Source: Pseudomonas sp. Au-Pse12
Lineage (GTDB): Bacteria; Pseudomonadota; Gammaproteobacteria; Pseudomonadales; Pseudomonadaceae
Assembly: GCF_021341665.1 (NCBI RefSeq)
Contig: NZ_JAJTTH010000002.1
Location: forward strand, 124,001-188,000
Reading direction: 5' to 3'
DNA: 64,000 nt
Within the stretch, counting starts at the first letter, position 1; every line of letters begins with the position of its first letter. A program made the translations under genes and the position numbers. Below the pieces are notes generated by a model that saw only the letters and a program-made list of their open reading frames with translations, had not been told where the DNA came from and ran no database searches. Shown piece after piece: positions 25,864-34,230 of the stretch.

Positions 25864-26748
25864 ATGAGGCCAGAAATCGCTGTGCTGGATATACAGGGTC
25901 AGTATCGGGTTTACACGGAGTTCTATCGCGCAGATGCCGCAGACAAGACCATCATTCTGGTCAACGGCTCGATGGCCACCACTGCGTCCTTTGCCCAGAC
26001 CGTGAAGAACCTGCACCCGCAGTTCAACGTGGTGCTTTACGACCAGCCCTACGCGGGCCGTTCCAAAGCCCACAACAAACACGAACGGATGCTCACCAAG
26101 GAAGTGGAGGGGCAGATCCTCCTGGAGTTGATCGAGCACTTCGCCGCCGAGCATGTGCTGTCGTTTTCCTGGGGCGGCGCCGCAGCCTTGCAGGCGCTTG
26201 CGCAGCGTCCACGGCGCATCGAGAAGGCGGTGATCAGCTCGTTCTCGCCGGTGATCAACGAACCAATGCGCGACTACCTGGAGCGCGGGGTCGACTACCT
26301 CGGCAGCCTCGACCGGCATCGCGTCGGGCACCTGGTCAACGACACCATCGGCAAGCACCTGCCGTCGCTGTTCAAGCGTTTCAACTATCGCCACGTCAGC
26401 AGCCTGGCGGAGCACGAGTACGGGCAGATGCATTTTCACATCAGCCACGTGCTCAATGGCGACCGCCAGTGCTACCTCAAGGCCGCGCGCAACATCCAGG
26501 TGCCGGTGCTGTTTCTCAACGGCGAGTGGGACGAATACACCTCGGCCAACGACGCCAAGCTGTTCGCCGACCATGTGCAGCACGCAAGCTTCAGCACCAT
26601 CCAGGCCACCGGGCATTTTCTCGACATGGAACACAAGGCGGCCTGCCGCGACACCCGCCAGGCCCTGATGGGCTTCCTCAAGCCGGGCCAGTACGACAGC
26701 CGTCCGCGAACCCAGCCGATCCTGGAGCAGCATGCACGAGCCCTTTGA
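25864..26748 (+). CDS. phaG: PhaG, (R)-3-hydroxyacyl-ACP thioesterase/transacylase
   Basis: Diverts (R)-3-hydroxyacyl-ACP from fatty-acid synthesis to medium-chain-length polyhydroxyalkanoate precursors. The 294-residue sequence is very close to recalled P. putida PhaG from MRPEIAVLDIQGQYRVYTEF onward and is related to RhlA. Alpha/beta-hydrolase features are the nucleophile elbow SFSWGG, Asp in GEWDEYTS and His in GHFLDMEHK. The ATG at 25864 gives that N-terminus and follows GCCAGGAGTC. It stands alone; no other pha gene is in the window. Confidence 0.92.
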   Translation: MRPEIAVLDIQGQYRVYTEFYRADAADKTIILVNGSMATTASFAQTVKNLHPQFNVVLYDQPYAGRSKAHNKHERMLTKEVEGQILLELIEHFAAEHVLSFSWGGAAALQALAQRPRRIEKAVISSFSPVINEPMRDYLERGVDYLGSLDRHRVGHLVNDTIGKHLPSLFKRFNYRHVSSLAEHEYGQMHFHISHVLNGDRQCYLKAARNIQVPVLFLNGEWDEYTSANDAKLFADHVQHASFSTIQATGHFLDMEHKAACRDTRQALMGFLKPGQYDSRPRTQPILEQHARAL

Positions 26749-26759
26749 AAACGCATCTT

Positions 26760-26817
26760 CACAGGCCGGCCCGCACCTCGCGAACCCCGTTTTTCCGCGG
26801 TGCGGAGCCAGCCTGTG
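26760..26817. terminator. Long interrupted hairpin after phaG
   Basis: CACAGGC and CCGCACC pair with GGTGCGG and GCCTGTG around a loop of about 20 nt, forming two 7-bp stems separated by short bulges. No T run follows. Possible phaG 3' end structure. Confidence 0.4.
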
Positions 26818-26903
26818 ACGAATGCCAGAAGCACGCAAGCGCAAGTCAGCTAAAGAAAAACTTCAAATCTGTGGCCACATCTGGTACAAAGTCAGCCGTT
26901 CGA

Positions 26904-26977
26904 GCGGGTGTCGTATAATGGCATTACTCCAGCTTCCCAAGCTGATAACGAGGGTTCGATTCCCTTCACCCGCTCCA
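26904..26977 (+). tRNA. tRNA-Gly (anticodon CCC)
   Basis: A 74-nt cloverleaf with encoded CCA. The acceptor stem GCGGGTG pairs with CACCCGC, the D-arm includes TAATGGC, the anticodon loop TTCCCAA reads CCC, and the T-arm is GAGGGTTCGATTCCCTT. Close to tRNA-Gly of other gammaproteobacteria. No integrase or attachment-site duplication is seen beside it. Confidence 0.95.
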
Positions 26978-27023
26978 CTTCCCCAATCTGCGAGTTAGCG
27001 CAGATCCGCAAAACAAGTTTCTC

Positions 27024-27053
27024 AGTCGCTGAACTCAAGCGACTTCTTCTCTT
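27024..27053 (+). terminator. Terminator of tRNA-Gly
   Basis: GTCGCT and AGCGAC form a 6-bp stem with a 7-nt loop followed by TTCTTCTCTT, about 50 nt after the tRNA. Confidence 0.6.
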
Positions 27054-27264
27054 CCAAGCTTCAAGCCTGACGACTCAAGCCCCAGCCTGTGCCTAGCCCG
27101 GCCTGACAACTTGGCTAAGATATCCGACCTGTTTCCCTGCCCCCTGCCCGGCCATCGACGATACCTGCGTCGCGCCCTCCGAGGGAGAAGCCCCTCAGCC
27201 GTTTCAACTGCATGACCTGCCCTGCCCGCCAGGGCTGCACACGAACCTGAAGGAGCCTCCCGAC

Positions 27265-27993
27265 ATGACGCAAAACATCTACGACGACCCGACCTTTTTC
27301 CAGGCCTACAGCCAGATGGGCCGCTCTCTCGGCGGCCTCGACGCCGCACCGGAATGGCCGGCCCTGCAAGCCCTGCTGCCACCGATGAACGGCCTTCGGG
27401 TGCTGGACCTGGGCTGCGGCTATGGCTGGTTCAGCCGCTGGGCCAGCGAGCACGGCGCCCGCCAGGTACTGGGGCTGGATGTATCACGGAAGATGCTGGA
27501 CACCGCGCGCGCCACGACCTCGGCAGCCAACGTCCACTACCAGCAAGAGGACCTGGAACAACTGCGCCTGCCCGCCTGCAGCTTCGACCTGGCCTACAGC
27601 TCCCTGGCCCTGCACTACATCAAGGACCTGCGCGGCCTGTTCGAACAGGTCCATGCGGCGCTGGTGCCCGGCGCGCGCCTGGTGTTCTCCATCGAGCACC
27701 CGATTTTCATGGCGCCGCGCAATCCGGGCTGGCAGGTGGACGCGCAAGGCCGCAAGTCCTGGCCGGTGGACAGCTACCAACTGGAAGGTGAACGGGTGAC
27801 CCACTGGCTGGCCCCAGGGGTGATCAAGCAGCACCGCACCCTCGGCACCCTGCTCAATACCCTGATCGACACTGGCTTCAACCTGCACCATGTACAGGAA
27901 TGGGGCCCCACCGCACAGCAGGTAGAAGCCCAGCCAGCGCTGGCGGAGGAGCGGGAACGGCCGATGCTGTTGCTGCTGGCCGCACAGCGCTAG
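27265..27993 (+). CDS. Class I SAM-dependent methyltransferase
   Basis: A 242-residue methyltransferase-11 type enzyme. The SAM-binding motif I is VLDLGCGYGWFSRWA, followed by an acidic residue in VLGLDVSRKML and motif IV in SFDLAYSSLALHYI. The order matches ubiquinone/menaquinone-type C- and O-methyltransferases, but the substrate cannot be told. A clear AAGGAG precedes the ATG. It stands alone between tRNA-Gly and the EAL gene. Confidence 0.88.
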   Translation: MTQNIYDDPTFFQAYSQMGRSLGGLDAAPEWPALQALLPPMNGLRVLDLGCGYGWFSRWASEHGARQVLGLDVSRKMLDTARATTSAANVHYQQEDLEQLRLPACSFDLAYSSLALHYIKDLRGLFEQVHAALVPGARLVFSIEHPIFMAPRNPGWQVDAQGRKSWPVDSYQLEGERVTHWLAPGVIKQHRTLGTLLNTLIDTGFNLHHVQEWGPTAQQVEAQPALAEERERPMLLLLAAQR

Positions 27994-28049
27994 AGATGGC
28001 GGTCGCCGCAGGCCCCGTGGCGCCATGAAAACGCAGCGCGCTTGCCGCT

Positions 28050-28078
28050 CGTTCGCAACCTGCGCCAGCGACTACAGG
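28050..28078. repeat. REP-like element (type 2)
   Basis: The segment beginning CGTTCGCAACCTGCGCCAGC matches a second copy at 57595-57623 with only three differences in 29 nt. Both lie at gene 3' ends and contain the CTACAGG end common in Pseudomonas REP sequences. Confidence 0.55.
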
Positions 28079-29850
28079 CCGCTCGGCTGCAGCGGAAAAC
28101 GCTGCGCTTCGCTGCGAGCGAGGAATTTCTCCTGGACCATGGGCCGCGCCAGAAAGTAACCCTGGGCCTCATCACAGCCGAAAGTGCGCAGCATCTGCAG
28201 GCACTTGAAGCTTTCAATGCCCTCGGCCACGGTGCGGTAGCCCAGCTCCCGGGCCAGGGCGATTACCGAACGGGTGATCTTCTGGTGCTGGGCGCTGCTT
28301 TCAAGGTCAGTGACCATGGACTTGTCGAGCTTCACCACATTGGCCGGTATCTGGTGCAGGTAGGCGAAGTTGCTGTAGCCGGTGCCAAAGTCGTCGATGG
28401 CCACGTCCATGCCCAGGCCGCGAATCTTGCTCAGTTGTTCCAGCACCTTGGGGTTGGACCGCAGCCAGGCCCCTTCGGTGATTTCCACCTCCAGGCGCTG
28501 CGGGTCGATGCGATGACGCCGGCAGGCATCGCGCAGCACATCGGCGATGTCCTGATCCTCGAAATCCTGGGGCGAGAGGTTGATCGACAGCCGCTGCACG
28601 TCGCTGGAATTCCAGCGTTGCAACCTTTCCAGCACCGCATCGATCACCCAATGGGTCACGCGGTGGATCAGGGCGTTGCGCTCCATGACCGGAATGAACT
28701 CCGCGGGCGAAATCGGCCCCAGCCACGGGTGATCCCAGCGGATCAGTGCTTCGGCGCTGACCTGGGCGCCATCGGGCAGGGCAAAGCGCGGCTGGAACAT
28801 CAGGTAGATCTGCCCGCTGTCCAAGGCTTCGCTGATGTCCGAGGCGAGGTTGAAGGCCCGTCGATAAGCCTGGTCCCGCACCACGTCGTAGGGCGCCCAG
28901 GTGCTGCGGTTGAGCGTCGCCAGCTCCAGGGCGAACATCGCCTTGCGCAGGACGTCGGGCACCGCGTCGCGGTCCGTGGAAAACTCCACCGTGCCCGCGC
29001 ACACCGCAGGAATCATCGGCAGTTCCAGGCCCGGTGGCTGGCGGCGCAAGCGGCGCACCAAGCCTTCCAGGAAGCGCTCGATCCCGGGGGACGCCGGCAG
29101 CAGGAAACCGAAGCGCTTGACCGACACGTGATACACCCGCACATGCCGCCCCAGGTAGGCAAGCAGTTGCTGGGCCAGGAAGCGCACGATGGTTTCAAAC
29201 GGTGCCAGGCCCATGGCCAGGGTCAGTTCGTGGGCCACGGTCATGTCCACCGCGTCCACCAGCACCAGCACGCGCCTTTCTCCCGGGTTTTCGTCCGCCA
29301 GGTCGTACAGGTCGCTCTGGAACTGTTCACGGTTGGGCAGGCAGCTCACCGGGTCGCGCCGGGTCAAGCGCTGGCGATGCTCGATCTGCTCCATCACCAG
29401 CGACGCCAAGTCGCGCAATTGCTGGCGCTCGGCGGCGTTCAGGCGCTGGGGCTGCTTGTCGATGACGCACAGGCTGCCAATCGCATGCCCGGTGGACGTA
29501 ATCAGTGGCGCGCCGGCATAGAAACCGATTCCCGGTTCATCGGTCACCAGAGGATTGGCGTGGAAACGCACATCCTGGCGGGCGTTTTCCACCTCGAACA
29601 CATCATCGGTTCTGATGGTGTAAGCACAGAACGATTGCTCGATGGGGGTCTGCTCGGCTGCAAACCCCACCCGTGACTTGAACCACTGCCGATCACGGTC
29701 CACCAGAGTAATCAGCGCCGTGGGCACCTTGAAATACTCCGCGGCCAGCCGGCAGATACGATCGAAACGCTCGCAACGGGCGGTATCCAGCAGTTCCAGT
29801 GCATACAGGGCAGCCAGGCGCTGCTCTTCGGCCAACGCCTTATCGGGCAT
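28072..29850 (-). CDS. GAF-GGDEF(degenerate)-EAL c-di-GMP phosphodiesterase
   Basis: A 592-residue cytoplasmic protein. A GAF domain covers about residues 20-155 (FDRICRLAAEYFKVPTALITLVD). A GGDEF-like domain follows (DPVSCLPNREQFQSDL), but its signature is lost: the GGDEF position reads VSVKRFGFLLP. A C-terminal EAL domain has the residues needed for catalysis: SAEALIRWD, SINLSPQ, ITEGAW, IDDFGTGYSN, VKLDKSMV, AEGIES and AQGYFLARPM. It probably degrades c-di-GMP, with the GAF and dead GGDEF domains sensing a ligand or GTP. The stop lies within the 3' REP-like repeat. Confidence 0.9.
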   Translation of the reverse strand: MPDKALAEEQRLAALYALELLDTARCERFDRICRLAAEYFKVPTALITLVDRDRQWFKSRVGFAAEQTPIEQSFCAYTIRTDDVFEVENARQDVRFHANPLVTDEPGIGFYAGAPLITSTGHAIGSLCVIDKQPQRLNAAERQQLRDLASLVMEQIEHRQRLTRRDPVSCLPNREQFQSDLYDLADENPGERRVLVLVDAVDMTVAHELTLAMGLAPFETIVRFLAQQLLAYLGRHVRVYHVSVKRFGFLLPASPGIERFLEGLVRRLRRQPPGLELPMIPAVCAGTVEFSTDRDAVPDVLRKAMFALELATLNRSTWAPYDVVRDQAYRRAFNLASDISEALDSGQIYLMFQPRFALPDGAQVSAEALIRWDHPWLGPISPAEFIPVMERNALIHRVTHWVIDAVLERLQRWNSSDVQRLSINLSPQDFEDQDIADVLRDACRRHRIDPQRLEVEITEGAWLRSNPKVLEQLSKIRGLGMDVAIDDFGTGYSNFAYLHQIPANVVKLDKSMVTDLESSAQHQKITRSVIALARELGYRTVAEGIESFKCLQMLRTFGCDEAQGYFLARPMVQEKFLARSEAQRFPLQPSGL

Positions 29851-30146
29851 ACGCCGCCTCGGGCAGGATCAACACACTCATCAGAAACCTATCTCACCAA
29901 CGCAGGGATATAACGACGCCCGGAAACCGGGTCGAGCCTTGAAGTAGTGGCACTACGACATCCATCGACAGCATGACGCAGTGACTAGTGCTTGCCAATT
30001 CCATCCGTCGGACGAACGGTCGACGGCCAGCGCCCGAACGCTTCGTTGAAACACTTGATCTAGAGCGTTCTACTCTGAAACGCAGGGCTGCGCCGAGCCG
30101 GCCTGCGACGCTATAACGCTGCCCTCACCCCCCGGGAAACCCACCC

Positions 30147-31685
30147 ATGCCAAGGCCCCATCCGCTGCATCGCTGCCTGTACCTGTCGAGCGCCCTGGCC
30201 GTGCTCCTGCCGATCCTCGCGCAGGCCGCCGAGCCCCAGGCCCCCAGCGCCGCCGACATTGCCTGGCTCAGGCGCGACGGCTTCGACCTGGACACGGCGC
30301 AACTCCAGCGCCTGCGCAGCCTGGGCCGCGACGGATTGCTCGAAGCACAACTGCAAGATCGCCTGCGCGAGCCGCTGCCAGCGGCAATCGACACCCTGCT
30401 GCGCAGCTACCCGGCCCTGAATGGCTCGACCCCGGCCTTGCTGCAAGACTTCAAGCAGCGCCAGGAGCAGCTCAAGGCGATGCCCGAGGGCGATGCACGC
30501 AACCAGGCCAGGCAAGACCTTCGCCAGCGGGCCAACCAGTTGGCCGAGCAGACCCAGTCTGCGGTGTTGCTGCAAGCCATCTATGGCCCCAACCAGCTCA
30601 AGGAGCAGCTGGTGCTGTTCTGGCTCAATCACTTCAGCGTGTTCCAGGGCAAGGGCCGGGTGCGGCTGCTGAGCGCCGACTACGTGAACAAGGCGATTCG
30701 CCCGCACGCCCTGGGCTCGTTCAGGGACCTGCTGCTGGCCACCCTGCAAAGCCCGGCCATGCTCGAATACCTCGACAACAGCCAGAACGCAAAGGGCCGG
30801 GTCAACGAAAACTACGCCCGTGAGCTGCTGGAGCTGCACAGCCTGGGCGTGGCGGCCGGCTACAACCAGGAGGATGTGCAGCAATTGGCAGTGATCCTGA
30901 CCGGTGCCGGGCTGATGCCCCTGGACGGTCGCGAGCAACACTGGCCCCGGCCCTTGCAGCCGCTGGTGGTGCAACAGGGGCTGTTCCAGTTCAACCCCAG
31001 GCGCCATGACTTCAGCGACAAGCACCTGCTTGGCCACACCATCAAGGGCAGCGGCTACGACGAAATCACCCAGGCCATCGACCTCATCACCCGGCAACCG
31101 GCCTGTGCCCAGTTCATTTCGCGCAAGCTGGCCCAGTACTTCGTCGCCGACGAACCGCCCGCGGCCCTGGTGGCCCGCATGGCCAAGACCTTCCACGACA
31201 GTGACGGCGACATCGCCCAGGTCATGCGCACGCTGATGCAGTCACCGGAGTTGCTGCAATCGGCCGGCAAGAAATTCAAGGACCCGCAGCAATTCGTGGT
31301 CTCGGCGCTGCGCCTGACCTACGACGGCAAGCCCGTGGCCAACCCGCGGCCGCTGCTCAACTGGCTGAATCAGCTGGGCCAGCCGGTGTTCGGCCGGATT
31401 ACCCCCGACGGCTGGCCGCTGCTGGCCAGTGGCTGGTCGAGCTCCGGGCAGATGGCCAAGCGCTTTGAAATCGCCCGGGCCATAGGTTCGGGCAATAACC
31501 GGCTGTTCACCGCCGAAGGCAGCACGGTGCCGGGGCCGGGTTTTCCGATGATCACCACCCCGATGTATTACCAGGCGATCGCGCCTCACCTCTCCAGCGC
31601 CACCCGCAACGCCCTGGAGCAGGCCGTCTCGCCCCAGGAATGGAACACCTTCCTGTTGTCCTCGCCGGACTTCAACCACCGCTGA
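30147..31685 (+). CDS. DUF1800 domain-containing protein
   Basis: A 512-residue exported protein with a signal peptide (LYLSSALAVLLPILAQAAEP) and one DUF1800 domain over nearly its whole length. Typical segments are LKEQLVLFWLNHFSVFQG, NENYARELLELHSLGV and PRRHDFSDKHLLGHTIKG. The biochemical role of DUF1800 is unknown. It is 26 nt from a DUF1501 gene, and the two families commonly occur as a pair. Confidence 0.88.
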   Translation: MPRPHPLHRCLYLSSALAVLLPILAQAAEPQAPSAADIAWLRRDGFDLDTAQLQRLRSLGRDGLLEAQLQDRLREPLPAAIDTLLRSYPALNGSTPALLQDFKQRQEQLKAMPEGDARNQARQDLRQRANQLAEQTQSAVLLQAIYGPNQLKEQLVLFWLNHFSVFQGKGRVRLLSADYVNKAIRPHALGSFRDLLLATLQSPAMLEYLDNSQNAKGRVNENYARELLELHSLGVAAGYNQEDVQQLAVILTGAGLMPLDGREQHWPRPLQPLVVQQGLFQFNPRRHDFSDKHLLGHTIKGSGYDEITQAIDLITRQPACAQFISRKLAQYFVADEPPAALVARMAKTFHDSDGDIAQVMRTLMQSPELLQSAGKKFKDPQQFVVSALRLTYDGKPVANPRPLLNWLNQLGQPVFGRITPDGWPLLASGWSSSGQMAKRFEIARAIGSGNNRLFTAEGSTVPGPGFPMITTPMYYQAIAPHLSSATRNALEQAVSPQEWNTFLLSSPDFNHR

Positions 31686-31711
31686 GCGCGCCCACCTGAT
31701 CAGGAACCGCC

Positions 31712-32917
31712 ATGAATCGTCGCCAACTGCTGATTGCCGCGGCCGCCGCAGCCGCCCTGCCCGGCCTGCCCGGCCTGTCGTTTTCCGCCCGGCTGTTTGC
31801 CGCACCGGCCACCGCGCCGCGAACCCTGCTGGTGTTCCTGCGTGGCGGTTACGACTGCAACAACCTGCTGGTGCCCTACAGCAGCGACTTCTACTACGAG
31901 TCGCGCCCGAGCCTGGCGATCGCCCGCCCCGACGCGCGCAACCCGCAAAGCGCCATCGCCCTGGACAGCCACTGGGGCCTGAACCCGGTGCTGCGGGACT
32001 CGCTGTACCCGCTGTGGCAGCGCAAGGAAATGGCCTTCGTGCCCTTCGCCGGCACCGACGATCTGTCCCGCAGCCACTTCGAAACCCAGGACAGCATCGA
32101 GGCCGGCCAGCCAAGCCAGCAACGCCGGCGCTACGACTCGGGCTTTCTCGCGCGCCTGGTCCGGCAAGTGCCCGACAGCGCGCCGATGGCTTTCACCGAT
32201 GCCCTGCCGCTGAGCTTCCAGGGTGGCCGGGACATTCCCAACCTGTCCCTGCGCAGCACCGGCAAGCCGCCCTTCGATGCGCGCCAGGCAAACATTCTGT
32301 CGTCCATGTACCAGCACACGCCCTACGCCGCGGCAGCCAGCGATGGCCTGGCGTTGCGCCAGAAAGTCTCGCAAGAGCTGCAGCAAGAGATGCTCGCGGC
32401 CAATCGCGGGGCCGCCAATGCGCAGAACTTCGCCACCCAGACCCGGCGCATGGCCAGCCTGATGCGCGAGCAATACCGCCTGGGCTTCGTCGATGTCGGC
32501 GGCTGGGACACCCACGTCAACCAGGGCAGCACCCAGGGCCCGTTGGCCAACAACCTGGCCAACCTCGGGCAAGGGCTGGCGGCCTATGCAGAGGCCATGG
32601 GCGAGCACTGGAAAAACAGCCTGGTGGTCGTGGTGTCCGAATTCGGCCGGACCTTTCGCGAGAATGGCGCCAAGGGCACCGATCACGGCCATGGCACGGT
32701 GTACTGGGTGCTCGGCGGCGCTGTGCGCGGTGGGCGCCTGGCCGGCGAGCAAGTGCCGGTGAATGCCCAGGGCCTGCTGCAGAACCGCGACTACCCGGTG
32801 CTCAACAACTACCGGGATCTGCTCGGAGGCTTGCTGGGCGCTACCTGGGGGCTGACGCGCGCGCAGGTGCAGGAAGTGTTCCCCAGCTCGCGGCCCAATG
32901 CCCTGGGGCTGGTCTGA
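31712..32917 (+). CDS. DUF1501 domain-containing protein with Tat-like signal
   Basis: A 401-residue protein of the DUF1501 family, distantly related to the alkaline phosphatase/sulfatase fold. The N-terminus MNRRQLLIAAAAAAALPGLPG looks like a twin-arginine export signal. Conserved pieces are LLVFLRGGYDCNNLLVPY, GWDTHVNQG, VVSEFGRTFREN and GTDHGHGTVYWVLGG, with His and Asp residues that could bind metal. It forms an operon with the DUF1800 gene; the pair is probably a secreted complex of unknown function. Confidence 0.88.
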   Translation: MNRRQLLIAAAAAAALPGLPGLSFSARLFAAPATAPRTLLVFLRGGYDCNNLLVPYSSDFYYESRPSLAIARPDARNPQSAIALDSHWGLNPVLRDSLYPLWQRKEMAFVPFAGTDDLSRSHFETQDSIEAGQPSQQRRRYDSGFLARLVRQVPDSAPMAFTDALPLSFQGGRDIPNLSLRSTGKPPFDARQANILSSMYQHTPYAAAASDGLALRQKVSQELQQEMLAANRGAANAQNFATQTRRMASLMREQYRLGFVDVGGWDTHVNQGSTQGPLANNLANLGQGLAAYAEAMGEHWKNSLVVVVSEFGRTFRENGAKGTDHGHGTVYWVLGGAVRGGRLAGEQVPVNAQGLLQNRDYPVLNNYRDLLGGLLGATWGLTRAQVQEVFPSSRPNALGLV

Positions 32918-32946
32918 CGCCTCGACCAGGCAGCCGGATAAACACG

Positions 32947-32972
32947 AAAAAAAAGAGCGATCCGAAGATCGC
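32947..32972 (-). terminator. Minus-strand intrinsic terminator
   Basis: On the minus strand GCGATC, a stable TTCG tetraloop, GATCGC and then TC plus eight T residues. It points away from both neighbouring plus-strand genes, which implies a minus-strand transcript in the gap. Confidence 0.75.
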
Positions 32973-33090
32973 CCCGCGGCTTGCCAGCCGATGCATCGGG
33001 CCACTGGCCGCGACAGCCGCTTGGCGATCTGTCGTGCATCCGCTGGAAGCCATTTGCCCCCTGTTACCGCCCCGCTCCTGCTTGGCGTGT
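32947..33090 (-). ncRNA. Candidate small RNA on the minus strand
   Basis: Inferred only from a strong minus-strand terminator and a promoter-like pair upstream (TTCAGC, 18 nt, TGTTAA). The transcript would be about 140 nt. No known sRNA family was recognised and the 5' end is a guess. Confidence 0.25.
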
Positions 33091-33255
33091 TGCACTTTTT
33101 AACAGTTGGCCACTGTCTGTTTGCTGAACCCGGTGCAACCCGGCCCAGGATGCCTACGCCCCCAGCGACCCGAAACGCTTGCCAAGCGGCGCAAAAAACT
33201 CAAGCATGCGCCGCCCGCGCCCTGGGCGCCCCTCGTTCACGGAAGGAGCCGTGCC

Positions 33256-33543
33256 TTGAAAAAACTGCTGTTCCTGCTCTCCCTCATCCTGTTGCTGATG
33301 CTCAATGTCGGTTACTACACCGAGCTTGAAGAGGCCGAAACCCACACCCGCTGGTTTCTCAAGCGAGCCCCGACCCTGCGCCTGGAGTTTTTCAACCTCC
33401 ACGCCAACGACGGCGATTACCGGCGCGTGGAAAAACTCAGCGACGAACAACGGCAGATGATCATCGACTACTGCAAGTACCGCCTGGGCATCGACACCCA
33501 GGTCACGACCCAGGCCGATGTGGAGCGTTGCGCCAAGCTCTAG
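33256..33543 (+). CDS. Small exported or membrane-anchored protein, unknown
   Basis: A 95-residue protein starting at TTG, seven nt after GGAG. An N-terminal hydrophobic helix (LLFLLSLILLLMLNVGYY) is followed by a charged domain: FLKRAPTLRLEFFNLHAND, then KLSDEQRQMIIDYCKYRLGID. It contains two Cys near the C-terminus. I do not recognise the family. The choice of TTG rests on the ribosome-binding site and the signal-like helix; no ATG lies in a good position. Confidence 0.6.
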   Translation: MKKLLFLLSLILLLMLNVGYYTELEEAETHTRWFLKRAPTLRLEFFNLHANDGDYRRVEKLSDEQRQMIIDYCKYRLGIDTQVTTQADVERCAKL

Positions 33544-33797
33544 GCCAACCCTCTGCGAGCATTCCAGGGCCCTCGCCCGCCCCTTTGGTACTTGTCTCAT
33601 GTTGGCCGGGCAAGCCCGCGCCTATGGTCGCAACAGCCCCGCCGCGGCCCGCCCCGTGATGGCCGGCAGGCCGCTGACCCGGCCCGCCCCGCCTCCCGGG
33701 GTGGTATGGTGGCCGGCTGCCCTGCGTGCCGGGGCTCACTGGAGGAGCAATACGCTGAACGCCTGGTCGTGAAGCTTGAGGAGGTCACTGAAGAGAT

Positions 33798-34172
33798 ATG
33801 TGTAACGCCAAAGATATCTACACAGCGGGTTGGGTCCTGGTGGTCATGTCCGGGCTGGTGTCCCTGGCGATCCAGGTGTACCTGGGCTATTTCAGGCTCG
33901 ATGACATGGTCAAGCACCTGGCGCGCTGCCGGGTCATCGCCATCCGCATGCCGCTCCTGGGCAAGGATCCCCTGAGCCGCTTCTTCATGCTGCTGTGCAT
34001 CGGCGCGATGTTCGCCATGCCCCACCTGTTCCTGCGCAACGGCGGCCTGAACGTGAAGGACTACCGGAAATTCCCTCTGGGCCTGAAGTGGCTGATCAAT
34101 CTGTTCCAGCTCGCGGCCCTGGCCGCCGCCATCGCCTTCCTGGTGCTGTGGTGGGTCAGCCGTCACCTCTGA
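33798..34172 (+). CDS. Small inner-membrane protein, unknown
   Basis: A 124-residue protein with three hydrophobic helices: AGWVLVVMSGLVSLAIQVYL, FFMLLCIGAMFAMPHLFL and LFQLAALAAAIAFLVLWW. Arg/Lys-rich loops lie between them. No family was recognised. The ATG follows GAGGTCACTGAAGAG. Convergent with the acetyltransferase gene. Confidence 0.6.
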   Translation: MCNAKDIYTAGWVLVVMSGLVSLAIQVYLGYFRLDDMVKHLARCRVIAIRMPLLGKDPLSRFFMLLCIGAMFAMPHLFLRNGGLNVKDYRKFPLGLKWLINLFQLAALAAAIAFLVLWWVSRHL

Positions 34173-34188
34173 CGGCCATCATCGAGCA

Positions 34189-34217
34189 TGCGGGGCACCA
34201 GACAGCAGTGCCCCGCA
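34189..34217. terminator. Hairpin between convergent genes
   Basis: A perfect 10-bp stem TGCGGGGCAC / GTGCCCCGCA around a 9-nt loop lies just after the small membrane protein gene and before the acetyltransferase stop. No long T tract. Confidence 0.6.
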
Positions 34218-34230
34218 CTTGAACGGCGCT

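Larger units (their letters stand above)
32918..33255. other. Intergenic region with a reversed terminator
   Basis: A 338-bp gap between two plus-strand genes. The only strong structure is an intrinsic terminator that works on the minus strand (32947-32972). No protein-coding gene is supported on either strand. Confidence 0.5.

Noticed and set aside
26904..26977. tRNA-Gly as an integration site for a genomic island
   Set aside because: No integrase, phage gene or 3' tRNA duplication was seen on either side, and the flanks are ordinary core genes.
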